From Cellulomonas wangleii (GTDB lineage: Bacteria > Actinomycetota > Actinomycetes > Actinomycetales > Cellulomonadaceae), in the NCBI RefSeq assembly GCF_018388445.1, contig NZ_CP074405.1, forward strand, positions 1,922,001-1,986,000: a stretch of DNA of 64,000 bases. The letters run 5' to 3'. Numbering within the stretch: position 1 is the first letter of the stretch; each line of letters opens with the position of its first letter. This document shows, in pieces, positions 16,340 through 25,409 of this stretch. The position numbers and the translations under genes are program-made. A model generated the notes under the pieces. It searched no databases. It had not been told where the DNA came from and saw only the letters and a program-made list of their open reading frames with translations.

Positions 16340-18402
16340 TCATCGCGCGCCTCACCGGCACCGAGCTGCGCCGCCTCGCCGCGGGGACCCTCCCCAAGCT
16401 GGCGCTCCTGGCGCTCGTCGTCATCCCCTCGCTGTACTCGGGGCTGTACCTCTTCGCGAACGAGGACCCGTACGGCCGGCTGGACCACGTCCCGGCCGCC
16501 CTGGTCGTGCGCGACCGCGGTGCGACGACCACGGACCCGGAGGACGGCAGCACCCGCCGGGTGGACTACGGGCAGGAGGTCGCCGACCGCCTGGCCGACG
16601 GGCGCGGCGGGTTCCGCTGGGTGCGGACCTCCCAGGCGGAGGCCGAGGCCGGGGTCCGGTCCGACCGGTTCGACGCGGCCCTGATCATCGGGCCGTCCTT
16701 CTCGCAGGACCTCGTCTCGTCCGCCGAGTACCGCCCGCAGCAGGCGAGCCTGACGCTGGTGACCAACGACGCCAACAACTACCTGTCCACGACCATCGCG
16801 GACACGATCGCCGACGACGTGCGCGACGCCATCGCCACCCAGGTGGGGACGCAGGCCGCGACGGTGTTCCTGCAGGGCTTCGGCTCCATCCACACCAACC
16901 TCGCCCAGGGCGTCCAGGGTGCGGACCGGCTGGTCGACGGCGCCGGTGAGCTGGCGACAGGGACCGCGGAGCTGGTGGGAGGGACGGGGCGCCTGGCGTG
17001 GGGGGCGCAGGAGGCATCCCGCGGCGCGGCCGAGCTGGCGGGCGGTCTGGACACGCTGCGGGCGGACACCCGCGGGCTGCCGGACGCCACACGCCGGCTG
17101 GCCGCGGGCGCGGCGAAGGTGGCAGCGGGTGACGACGAGATCGAGAGGGTCGCGACACAGGTCGAGGCGGCCGCGGCGAGGGCGACGGCCGAGGCGCAGG
17201 CTGCGGCGAGAGCGGCGGAGGAAGGTGCCCGGCGGTTGGAGGAGCGACGCGGGACGGACGAGGGGCAGGATCTCGACGCTGCGTTGCTGGCTCTCGACGA
17301 CGCGCGAGCGGTGGTCCAGGACCAGCTGAACGCCCTGCAGGACGAGGGCTACCTCACGCCCGAGCAGGTCCAGGCCCTGACCGATCCCGTCCCGAGGCTG
17401 GAGGGCGAGCTCGCCTCGGCCCAGGCGGCCCTGCACCAGGCGACCACCGACCTGAGGGCGCTCGACATCGGCGCCCGGGAGGTCGCACAGGGCGACGCGG
17501 CGCTCGCGGAGGCCGCGCCGAGGCTCGCGCAGGGCATCGCCTCCGCGGCCGCCGGCGCCGGTCGGCTCTCGTCGGGCACCGCGCAGGTGTCCCAGGGCGC
17601 CGAGGAGCTCGCCATCAGCAGCGTCACGCTGCACAACGGCACGAACCAGCTGGCGTCCGGGGTCACCGAGCTGCGCGACGGCCTGCAGTCCGGGCTGGAA
17701 CGGATCCCGGACCTCGACCAGCAGACGGAGCGCGACACGGCGCGCACGATCGGCGACCCCGTGCGGGTGGCCGACGACCAGCTCGCCCGCGCCGGCAGCT
17801 ACGGGGCGGGCCTGGCCCCGTTCTTCATGTCGCTGGCCACCTGGATCGGCGGGTACGTGCTGTTCCTGCTCGTGCGGCCGCTGTCCCAGCGGGCGCTCGC
17901 CGCCGGCGCCCCGGCGTGGCGCACCGCGCTGGGCGGGTGGCTGCCGGCGGTGGTCCTCGGGGCGGGGCAGGTGGTGCTCATGACCGCCCTGGTCGCGTTC
18001 GCGCTGGACATCCGGCCCGTCTACGGCGCCTACACGGTGCTCCTGCTCCTGCTCGCGTCGGCGGCGTTCATCGCGGTCCTGCAGGCGCTGAACGTCTGGT
18101 TCGGCGCCGTCGGGGAGTTCCTGGGCCTCGTGCTCATGCTCGTGCAGCTCGTCACGGCCGGCGGGACCTTCCCGTGGCAGACGATCCCCGAGCCGCTGCT
18201 GTCGGTGCACCGCCTGCTGCCCATGTCGTACACCGTCGACGGGCTGCGGCAGACGCTCTACGGCGGCGACCTGGCGAGCGCCGCCGGTGACGCCGCCGTC
18301 CTGGCCGGGGTCCTCGTCCTGGGCCTGGCGGCCACGACGTGGGCGGCGTACCGGCGCCGCACGTGGACGCCCAACCGCCTGCAGCCCGAGCTGGTGCTCT
18401 GA
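16336..18402 (+). CDS. YhgE/Pip-type membrane protein
   Basis: 688 residues. One N-terminal membrane helix (about 18-38: LALLALVVIPSLYSGLYLF) is followed by NEDPYGRLDHVPAALVVRD, the YhgE/Pip hallmark. A large extracytoplasmic part (~50-490) is built of Gly/Ala-rich, coiled-coil-like repeats containing GAGELATGTAEL- and GAAELAGGLD-type units. Five membrane helices (~505-670) close the protein and resemble an ABC-2 permease. Relatives include phage-infection protein Pip and the ESX-associated EsaA-like proteins; function in actinomycetes is unclear, possibly envelope export. GTG 16336 overlaps the pseudo-ATPase stop, which suggests the two form one complex. Confidence 0.85.
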   Translation: MIIARLTGTELRRLAAGTLPKLALLALVVIPSLYSGLYLFANEDPYGRLDHVPAALVVRDRGATTTDPEDGSTRRVDYGQEVADRLADGRGGFRWVRTSQAEAEAGVRSDRFDAALIIGPSFSQDLVSSAEYRPQQASLTLVTNDANNYLSTTIADTIADDVRDAIATQVGTQAATVFLQGFGSIHTNLAQGVQGADRLVDGAGELATGTAELVGGTGRLAWGAQEASRGAAELAGGLDTLRADTRGLPDATRRLAAGAAKVAAGDDEIERVATQVEAAAARATAEAQAAARAAEEGARRLEERRGTDEGQDLDAALLALDDARAVVQDQLNALQDEGYLTPEQVQALTDPVPRLEGELASAQAALHQATTDLRALDIGAREVAQGDAALAEAAPRLAQGIASAAAGAGRLSSGTAQVSQGAEELAISSVTLHNGTNQLASGVTELRDGLQSGLERIPDLDQQTERDTARTIGDPVRVADDQLARAGSYGAGLAPFFMSLATWIGGYVLFLLVRPLSQRALAAGAPAWRTALGGWLPAVVLGAGQVVLMTALVAFALDIRPVYGAYTVLLLLLASAAFIAVLQALNVWFGAVGEFLGLVLMLVQLVTAGGTFPWQTIPEPLLSVHRLLPMSYTVDGLRQTLYGGDLASAAGDAAVLAGVLVLGLAATTWAAYRRRTWTPNRLQPELVL

Positions 18403-18423
18403 CCCACCGACGAGGAGACGCCC

Positions 18424-21400
18424 GTGGACGTGCTGTGGCTGGTGCTGGGCGTGGTCGTCCTTCTCGGCACGCTCCTCGACGTCTTCCTCACGGCGCTCAA
18501 CTACGACGAGTCGGGGTTCCTGGCGGCGCCGATGACGCGGCTGCAGTGGCGCAGCCTGCGGGCGGTCACCCGGCGGCTGCCGCGACGCTGGCGCCCGACG
18601 GCGCTGCGGCAGGTCACCGGCCTGCAGGTGGTCCTCACGATCGTGCTGTGGGTCTTCGGCACGGTCGTCGGCTACGGGCTCGTCTACTACGGCCTGATGA
18701 CGCCGACCGCGTTCTCCGTCTCGGGGACGGGAGCGTCGCTGGACCTGTTCAGCGCGCTCTACTTCAGCGCCGCCCAGCTGTCGACGGTCGGCGGCTCGTC
18801 GTTGACGGCGGAGACCGACCTGCTGCGCTTCCTCAGCATCACCGAGACCTTGACGGGCGTGCTCCTGCTGTCCCTGGTCCTCACGTACCTGCTCGGCGTG
18901 TACTCGGTGATCGGTGACCTCAACAGCCTGTGCACCCGGTTCGTCACCGCGGAGCGCGGGGCGGGGTCCGCCGTCGCGAGCATCGCCCCGTACTTCCGCG
19001 ACGGTCAGCCCAACGGGCTCGACGGGCACCTCGACGACGTCGGCGACGCCTTCGGGTCGTACACCGACGGGCTGCGGCTGCACTTCGCGGCGTACTACTT
19101 CCAGAGCGGGCGGGACCAGTTCGCCCTGCCCTACGCGCTGCGCATGACCGGGGGGACGATCGCTGCGCTGCGCTGGGGCCTGCCCACCGGGCACCCCGGG
19201 GCCGCCGTGCCCCGGCTCGAGCCGCTGACCTTCGAGCTCCTCGAGTTCGGGGACTACCTGCAGCGCCGGCTCCGCTGGACGAGCACCGACGTCCCTGAGG
19301 TCGTCGACGCGGAGCGCTTCGCCCGGATCGCCGACGGTGAGGTGCCGGACGACGTGAGCGGGGTGTGGGCGGCCCGGTTCCTGCAGCTCGACCAGGACAT
19401 GGCCACTCTCGCGGGCGTGCGGCCCGGCGCCGACCCGGCCGACACGTACCGGCGGTACACCGGCTGGCTGCCGTTCGCGTACCGGTCGCAGCAGGTCAGC
19501 GTCGCCGTCGCACGCGACCTCGACTACCAGCCGGTGATCGTCACCGACCAGCCGGTCTCGATCCTGCACCCGCAGGGCGCGCTGTCGCTGCGCGGCGTCG
19601 AGGAGTACCTGTCCGGCCCGCCCGAGCCGACGCGGCCGGACGCCGCCGGGCGGCGGGCCGTGTCCCGGTGGCACACCTTCCTGCGGGAGCACGTCGCGCA
19701 GGTCGACCCGGGTTACGCGCGGCTGCGCGCGGCCACCCGTGCGCTGCTCGCGGCCGTGGGGGCCGCGCTGACGGGCTACCTCCTGCTGCGGGCCCTCGGC
19801 GAGGACGTCCTGACGCCCGCGCTGTTCGGCGGCTTCGTCGGCATGCTGAGCGCGGGCATCGCGGTGGACCGCACGGTGCGCGCGCGTCGCGCCACGAGCG
19901 TCCTGCTCCTCGTGCCGGTGGTCGTCGTCGTCGTGCTCGGCGCCCTGGTGTCCGGCTCGCCGGTGTGGACCGCGGTGCTCGTCGTGGTCGTGGCCGTCGC
20001 CGGCACCTGGATGGCCCGCTTCGGGCCCCGGTGGGCGGCCCTGGGCCGCACGACCTTCATGGTCTACTACTTCGCCCTGATCCTGCGCCTGGAGCTGTCC
20101 GACGTCGGGTTCTACCTCGCGACGGCGGCTCTCGGCGTGGCCTGGGGCTTCCTGCTCACCAACGTCCTCCTGCCCGAGCGTCCCGTCCGGGTCCTGCGCG
20201 CGGGCATCAGCGGCTACCAGCGTGAGCTCGTCGCGTCGATCGACACGCTCGTCGACGCCGTCTCCTGGGCGCGCTGGGACCCCGACGTCAGGAAGCGCGT
20301 CGCGGTGGACCAGCGCCGGCTCACCCGCGGGGCGGCGTTCATGACGGGCCAGCTCACGGGCCCGCCGGAGGCGACAGGGCTCGAGCCGCGGCAGGCCGTG
20401 GGGCTGCGCCTGCGGCTCCTGGACACGACCCTGTCCGCGTCGCACCTGGTGGGTGCGGCCCGGGACGTGACGGGCACGGCGGTGTCGCTGGAGCTGCGCG
20501 GGCGGCTGGCAGGCCGCCTCGAGCTGCTGCGGGCGCACCTGCAGCAGCTCGCCGCGGGCCACGACGCCGCAGCTGCGCGCGAGGCCTCCACGCCCCGGGT
20601 CGACCCCTGGGACGCGCCGCCGCCGCCCGCGCAGTGGCCCGCACCGGCGCGTGCGCTGTGGCGCTCGATGAACGAGCTGTACGAGGTGGCGGCCGGGCTG
20701 AGCGCCACGCTCCGCACGGTCGTGGAGCCCGCGACGGGGACAGACCGGGCCGCGGCACCGGACGCCCCGGTCCCGGCCGGGCGTGGCGCCCCTGACCGGG
20801 GGTCGGCGGACGCCGACGCCGACGCGGACGCGGACGCGGACGCGCTGGAGGAGCTCGACTGGAACGGTGCGGACCCGCAGGCGACCGGCCTGCACCTGTC
20901 GTCGGTGACCCGCCGCTCGGCTCAGGCCGGCATCGCGGTGGGCGCCGCGCTCGTCATCGCCGAGCTCCTGTCCTCCTCCCACCAGTACTGGGCGACCCTC
21001 GCGGCCTACCAGGTGCTCGGCGGCACCGACGGGGAGACGCGCCTCAAAGGGCTGCAGCGCGTCGGTGGCACCGTCGTGGGCGCGGTGATCGGGTTCGGCG
21101 TGGCCATCTGGTCGGGCCACGAGCCGTGGGTGCTGGTCCCGCTGCTGGCCGTCGCCGTCTTCGCCGCGACCTACTACAACCGGGTCTCCCCGGCGGCGTC
21201 GGTCCTGTGGCGCACGATGCTGTTCGCGGTCGTCTACGAGTTCCTCGGCCGGCTCACGCCCGTCGCGCTGGAGCTGCGCGTGCTCGAGACGCTGCTGGGT
21301 GCGGCGGCCGCCGTGGTGGTCGCCTGGCTCGTCCTGCCGACCCGGACCGCAGCCGTCCTCGACAAGGACACGACACAGCTCGTGCGGGACCTCGCGGCGC

Positions 21401-21912
21401 TCGTGACGACGGCCGTCGGGCACCTGGAGTCCGGCAGGTCGGTGTCGACGAAGGCGATGCGCGAGCGGGTGCTCGTCGCCGAGCGCGAGGCGCGGGGCGT
21501 CTCCGCCACCGCCGCCCCGCTGCGGCGGGCGGCGGGCGCGTCCGCCGCAGCGGGTGTCGAGGCGCGGCTGACCGCGTTGTGGGCGCTCACCTACGACACC
21601 CGCTACCTGGTGCGGAACGTCGAGGCGGCGATCCGCGCGGGCTCGACCCGCGAGGCGCGTGACTGGGCCGCGGTGCGCACGACGCTGCAGGTCAACTTCA
21701 CGGCGCTGCTCGACGTCCTCACCGGCCGCCTGCCGACCGAGGTGCGGCCCGACCTGCCGGAGACCGGGGTCGCGGACGCTCCCGCGGGCAGCCCTCTCGA
21801 GGGCATCGGGCGCCGTCTCGAGCGCATCAACGACACGCTCGTCCTGCTGGTGCAGACCGCCTCGCCCGGGGTGGTCGACCGGCAGGAGGACGACGGACGC
21901 GTGGACGCCTGA
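18424..21912 (+). CDS. ion-channel-like domain fused to a double FUSC-type exporter
   Basis: 1162 residues. Residues 1-~165 look like a channel pore unit: membrane helices near 3-22 and 62-88, a re-entrant pore segment with STVGG at 120-124 (potassium channels normally carry TVGYG), and a helix ~136-160. A soluble stretch with several hundred residues follows. Two FUSC/aromatic-acid-exporter membrane blocks are at ~445-590 and ~835-975; the second has QYWATLAAYQVLGG and LKGLQRVGGTVVGAVIG, the family signature. Between them lies an Asp-Ala repeat (codons 795-807). GTG 18424 follows the YhgE stop by 21 bases. I infer an envelope efflux or stress protein acting with YhgE. The substrate is unknown. 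Confidence 0.75.
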   Translation: MDVLWLVLGVVVLLGTLLDVFLTALNYDESGFLAAPMTRLQWRSLRAVTRRLPRRWRPTALRQVTGLQVVLTIVLWVFGTVVGYGLVYYGLMTPTAFSVSGTGASLDLFSALYFSAAQLSTVGGSSLTAETDLLRFLSITETLTGVLLLSLVLTYLLGVYSVIGDLNSLCTRFVTAERGAGSAVASIAPYFRDGQPNGLDGHLDDVGDAFGSYTDGLRLHFAAYYFQSGRDQFALPYALRMTGGTIAALRWGLPTGHPGAAVPRLEPLTFELLEFGDYLQRRLRWTSTDVPEVVDAERFARIADGEVPDDVSGVWAARFLQLDQDMATLAGVRPGADPADTYRRYTGWLPFAYRSQQVSVAVARDLDYQPVIVTDQPVSILHPQGALSLRGVEEYLSGPPEPTRPDAAGRRAVSRWHTFLREHVAQVDPGYARLRAATRALLAAVGAALTGYLLLRALGEDVLTPALFGGFVGMLSAGIAVDRTVRARRATSVLLLVPVVVVVVLGALVSGSPVWTAVLVVVVAVAGTWMARFGPRWAALGRTTFMVYYFALILRLELSDVGFYLATAALGVAWGFLLTNVLLPERPVRVLRAGISGYQRELVASIDTLVDAVSWARWDPDVRKRVAVDQRRLTRGAAFMTGQLTGPPEATGLEPRQAVGLRLRLLDTTLSASHLVGAARDVTGTAVSLELRGRLAGRLELLRAHLQQLAAGHDAAAAREASTPRVDPWDAPPPPAQWPAPARALWRSMNELYEVAAGLSATLRTVVEPATGTDRAAAPDAPVPAGRGAPDRGSADADADADADADALEELDWNGADPQATGLHLSSVTRRSAQAGIAVGAALVIAELLSSSHQYWATLAAYQVLGGTDGETRLKGLQRVGGTVVGAVIGFGVAIWSGHEPWVLVPLLAVAVFAATYYNRVSPAASVLWRTMLFAVVYEFLGRLTPVALELRVLETLLGAAAAVVVAWLVLPTRTAAVLDKDTTQLVRDLAALVTTAVGHLESGRSVSTKAMRERVLVAEREARGVSATAAPLRRAAGASAAAGVEARLTALWALTYDTRYLVRNVEAAIRAGSTREARDWAAVRTTLQVNFTALLDVLTGRLPTEVRPDLPETGVADAPAGSPLEGIGRRLERINDTLVLLVQTASPGVVDRQEDDGRVDA
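20806..20844 (+). repeat. Ala-Asp hexanucleotide repeat
   Basis: About six GCSGAC units encode alternating Ala-Asp residues in the linker between the two FUSC halves. An acidic flexible hinge is the simplest reading. Confidence 0.7.
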
Positions 21913-21983
21913 GCAGGCGGTCCCCGACGCACCGCCGGCGGCCCCCGCGCGGCGGGGACGGCCGGGTGGTCGCCTGACAGGCA

Positions 21984-22029
21984 GGACGGCCGTGCAGCGC
22001 GGTCCGTGGACCGCGGCGCACGGCCGTCC
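21984..22029. terminator. bidirectional terminator hairpin
   Basis: GGACGGCCGTGC pairs with GCACGGCCGTCC, and inside them CGCGGTCC pairs with GGACCGCG around a GT centre, giving a long near-perfect hairpin between the convergent channel-FUSC and DUF1269 genes. It likely ends both transcripts. Confidence 0.7.
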
Positions 22030-22042
22030 CGAGGGCCAGGCG

Positions 22043-22540
22043 TCAGACGTCCTCCTGGAACGCCTCGCGCAGCTTGGCCTCCTCCTCGGAGGACAGGTTC
22101 GTCGCGAGCAGCTCGCCGTGGATGCCCTGCTCCCGCAGCGAGGCGACGATCCGGTCGGGGACCTCGCCGGAGGTGAGCAGGAAGAGCGCGGACGTGCCCG
22201 GCGTGACCTTCTCGCGCACCTGCTTGATGAAGTTGTCGTCGATGCCCACGTCCGTCAGGGCCCCGCCGATGGCGCCCGCGGCCGCCCCCACGATCACCCC
22301 GACCAGGGGGATGAAGAACAGCAGGCCGAACAGCAGGCCCCAGAACGTGCCGCCGAGGGCGCCGACCGCCGCGAGGTTGTGCGACTGGCGCGTCTTCGGC
22401 TTCTTCTTGTCCGGCTCCCACGACACCGTGGCGGCGTCCTGCACGTCGATGAGGTGCTGCGTCTGCAGGGCGAGGACCGCGTCCTCCGCCTGCGCCGCCC
22501 CCTCCGGGGTCTCGAACTTCCACACGCTCAGAGTGGCCAC
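22043..22540 (-). CDS. DUF1269-type membrane protein
   Basis: 165 residues. N-terminal ferredoxin-like half (ATLSVWKFETPEGAAQAED, VSWEPDKKKPK), then a Gly/Ala-rich hydrophobic hairpin (LGGTFWGLLFGLLFFIPL and VGAAAGAIGGALTD), then a C-terminal half with DDNFIKQVREKVTPGTSALFLL. This order matches DUF1269 proteins, whose role is unknown; the short glycine-rich hairpin could insert in the membrane. It is divergent from nirB, sharing the 22541-22847 gap, and convergent with the FUSC gene. Confidence 0.8.
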   Translation of the reverse strand: MATLSVWKFETPEGAAQAEDAVLALQTQHLIDVQDAATVSWEPDKKKPKTRQSHNLAAVGALGGTFWGLLFGLLFFIPLVGVIVGAAAGAIGGALTDVGIDDNFIKQVREKVTPGTSALFLLTSGEVPDRIVASLREQGIHGELLATNLSSEEEAKLREAFQEDV

Positions 22541-22710
22541 CGTCGTCTCCTCGTCCGGGCCGGTCCGTCGCCCCGCCCGGCGTCACGCCGGGCAGGCCGG
22601 GGCCCGACCCCAGGGTCGCCGTCGGGTCGGCGCCGCGCCTCATCCGGCACGGGTGATCGTCGTGCCGCGCCGGCGCGGTCGCCCCGCGCGCCCTCACACG
22701 GCGACCGACC

Positions 22711-22781
22711 CCGGTGTGCGCGGACGGTTCCGGAGGGGTAACGCACGGGCGTGCTCGGCGGAAACACGCCGGCCCTAGCGT
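22711..22781 (+). promoter_or_regulatory. nirB promoter with element shared with narK
   Basis: CCGGTGTGCGCGGA (22711), GTAAC (22738), GAAAC (22761) and CCTAGC (22774) repeat the narK pattern with the same offsets (27, 23 and 13 bases). TAGCGT (22776-22781) is the likely -10; the leader to nirB would be about 60 bases. The remaining gap from 22541 holds nothing else I recognise. Confidence 0.6.
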
Positions 22782-22847
22782 CGTCGGCAGGCGCGGCGCC
22801 CGGCCCGCCCGTGACGACCGCCCCGGTCCCAGCCCCTGGAGGGTCCC

Positions 22848-25409
22848 ATGGACGCACAGCGCCACCTCGTGGTCGTCGGCGGCGGCATGGTCGCCCAGCG
22901 TCTCGTCGAGGCCCTGCGTGACCGTGACGCCGACGGTGTCTGGCGGGTCACGGTCCTCGCCGAGGAGCCACGGCGGCCGTACGACCGCGTCGCGCTCACG
23001 AGCTTCTTCTCGGGCAGGGCCCCCGAGGACCTGGCGCTGGGTGACGCGACGCTGTGGGACGACCCGCTCGTCACGCTCGTGCGGGGGGACGCCGTGACCG
23101 CGGTGGACCGCGCCACGCGGACCGTCACGGCCGCGTCGGGACGCACGCACCGCTACGACCACCTCGTCCTGGCCACCGGCTCGTCCGCGTGGGTCCCGCC
23201 CATGGAGGGCGCCGACCTCGACGGCGTCTTCGTGTACCGGACGCTCGACGACGTCGCGGCCCTGCGCGGCCACGTCACCGCGCTCGCCGCGGAGCGCACC
23301 GTGCGGGGCGTCGTGCTGGGCGGCGGGCTGCTCGGGCTGGAGGCCGCCGGCGCGCTCGACGCGCTGGGCGCCCGCGCCACGGTCCTGCAGGTCGACACGC
23401 ACCTGATGTCGGCCCAGGTCGACCTCGGCGGCGGCGAGGCGCTGCGGCGCCTGGTCAACCGGCTGGGCATCGGGGTCCGCACACAGTCGCGCACGACCCG
23501 GCTGCTGCCGCACCGCAGCGGCGGCGTGGGGCGCGTCGAGCTCGCCGACGGCACGCGCCTGGACGCCGACGTGGTCGTCGTCGCCGCCGGCGTGCGTCCC
23601 CGCGACGAGCTCGCCCGCGACGCGGGCCTGCCGATCGGCCCGCGCGGCGGCGTCGTCGTCGACGACACGTGCCTGACCGACGACCCGGACGTGTCCGCGG
23701 TCGGTGAGGTCGCGTGCATCCACGGTGCCTGCGTCGGTCTGGTCGCGCCCGGCTACACGATGGCCGAGGTGACGGTGGACCGCCTGCTCGGCGGCGCCGC
23801 CGTCTACCCGGGGGCCGACACGGCCACCAAGCTCAAGCTCGCGGGCGTCGACGTCGCCAGCTTCGGGGACGCGTTCGCCCGCACCCCCGGTGCGCTCGAG
23901 GTCGTCTGGGCCGACCCGGTGGGCGGTGTGTACAAGAAGCTCGTCCTGTCCGACGACGCCCGCACCCTGCTCGGCGGCGTGCTGGTCGGTGACGCCACGG
24001 CGTACGCGAGCCTGCGGCCCATGGTGGGACGTGAGCTGCCCGGCGACCCGGCCGCGTTCCTGCTCCCGGAGGGCGGGACCGGTGCACCGGACCTCGAGCT
24101 GCCCGACGACGCGGGGGTCTGCTCGTGCAACAACGTGTCGGCCGGTGCGGTCCGGCACGCCGTGGCCGAGCAGGGCTGCCACGACCTCGGCGCCGTCAAG
24201 GCGTGCACCCGCGCCGGGACGAGCTGCGGGTCCTGCCTGCCGCTGGTCAAGAAGCTCATGACCACCGAGCTGGCCAAGCTCGGCGTGACGGTCAGCAGCG
24301 CGCTGTGCGAGCACTTCGCGCTCTCGCGCGCCCAGCTGTACGACGCCGTCCGGGTCGCGGGGCTGCGCACGTTCACCGAGGTGCTCGAACGGTTCGGCTC
24401 GCACGGTCGAGGCTGCGACATCTGCCGGCCCGTCGTCGCCTCGATCCTCGCGACCACGGCCCCCGCGCACGTCCTGGACGGTGAGCGTGCCGCCCTGCAG
24501 GACACGAACGACCACGTCATGGCGAACCTGCAGAAGGACGGCTCGTACTCGGTCGTGCCGCGCATGGCGGGCGGCGAGGTCACCCCCGAGGGGCTCATCG
24601 CGGTCGGTGAGATCGCCCGCGACTTCGGTCTCTACACCAAGATCACCGGCGGTCAGCGCATCGACATGTTCGGCGCCCGCATCGACCAGCTCCCGCTGAT
24701 CTGGCGTCGTCTGGTCGACGCCGGGTTCGAGTCCGGCCACGCGTACGGCAAGTCGCTGCGGACCGTGAAGTCGTGCGTCGGGTCGACGTGGTGCCGCTTC
24801 GGGGTGCAGGACTCGGTCGCGCTCGCGGTCATGCTCGAGCTGCGGTACCGCGGGCTGCGCTCCCCGCACAAGATCAAGCTGGGCGTCTCGGGCTGCGCGC
24901 GCGAGTGCGCCGAGGCCCGCGGCAAGGACGTCGGCGTCATCGCGACCGACAACGGCTGGAACCTGTACGTCGGCGGCAACGGCGGGTTCACGCCGCGGCA
25001 CGCGCGACTGCTCGCCGAGGACCTCGACACCGACACGCTCGTGCGGACGATCGACCGCTTCCTGCTCTACTACGTGCGCACCGCGGACCGGCTGCAGCGC
25101 ACGGCGCCGTGGATCGAGGAGGTCGAGGGCGGCCTCGACGGCGTGCGTGCCGTCGTCCTGGACGACTCCCTGGGCCTCTGCGCGGACCTCGACGAGCAGA
25201 TGGCGCGCCACGTGGCCGACTACGAGGACGAGTGGCGAGCCACCCTGGACGACCCCGAGAAGCTCCGGCGGTTCGCGTCCTTCGTCAACGCCCCCGACGT
25301 CGCCGACCCCTCGCTCGCCTACGTCCCCACCCGGGGGCAGGTGCGCCCCGCGACCCACGACGAGCGCGCCGTGCTCGTCGCCGGCACCACCCTGGAGGTC
25401 CGCTCGTGA
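22848..25409 (+). CDS. nirB: NAD(P)H-dependent nitrite reductase, large subunit
   Basis: 853-residue cytoplasmic enzyme subunit that reduces nitrite to ammonium by six electrons. Residues 1-~400 are a FAD/NAD(P)H oxidoreductase (VVVGGGMVAQ, LGGGLLGLEAA). A BFD-like 2Fe-2S site uses C425, C427, C460 and C463. The C-terminal half is the siroheme/4Fe-4S domain with C643, C649, C683 and C687 in SCVGSTWC and GCARECAE. Length and order match NirB. ATG 22848 is preceded by GGAGGG. Four 4-base overlaps tie it to nirD, siroheme synthase, nnaR and the chelatase, so cofactor synthesis rises with the enzyme. Confidence 0.97.
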   Translation: MDAQRHLVVVGGGMVAQRLVEALRDRDADGVWRVTVLAEEPRRPYDRVALTSFFSGRAPEDLALGDATLWDDPLVTLVRGDAVTAVDRATRTVTAASGRTHRYDHLVLATGSSAWVPPMEGADLDGVFVYRTLDDVAALRGHVTALAAERTVRGVVLGGGLLGLEAAGALDALGARATVLQVDTHLMSAQVDLGGGEALRRLVNRLGIGVRTQSRTTRLLPHRSGGVGRVELADGTRLDADVVVVAAGVRPRDELARDAGLPIGPRGGVVVDDTCLTDDPDVSAVGEVACIHGACVGLVAPGYTMAEVTVDRLLGGAAVYPGADTATKLKLAGVDVASFGDAFARTPGALEVVWADPVGGVYKKLVLSDDARTLLGGVLVGDATAYASLRPMVGRELPGDPAAFLLPEGGTGAPDLELPDDAGVCSCNNVSAGAVRHAVAEQGCHDLGAVKACTRAGTSCGSCLPLVKKLMTTELAKLGVTVSSALCEHFALSRAQLYDAVRVAGLRTFTEVLERFGSHGRGCDICRPVVASILATTAPAHVLDGERAALQDTNDHVMANLQKDGSYSVVPRMAGGEVTPEGLIAVGEIARDFGLYTKITGGQRIDMFGARIDQLPLIWRRLVDAGFESGHAYGKSLRTVKSCVGSTWCRFGVQDSVALAVMLELRYRGLRSPHKIKLGVSGCARECAEARGKDVGVIATDNGWNLYVGGNGGFTPRHARLLAEDLDTDTLVRTIDRFLLYYVRTADRLQRTAPWIEEVEGGLDGVRAVVLDDSLGLCADLDEQMARHVADYEDEWRATLDDPEKLRRFASFVNAPDVADPSLAYVPTRGQVRPATHDERAVLVAGTTLEVRS

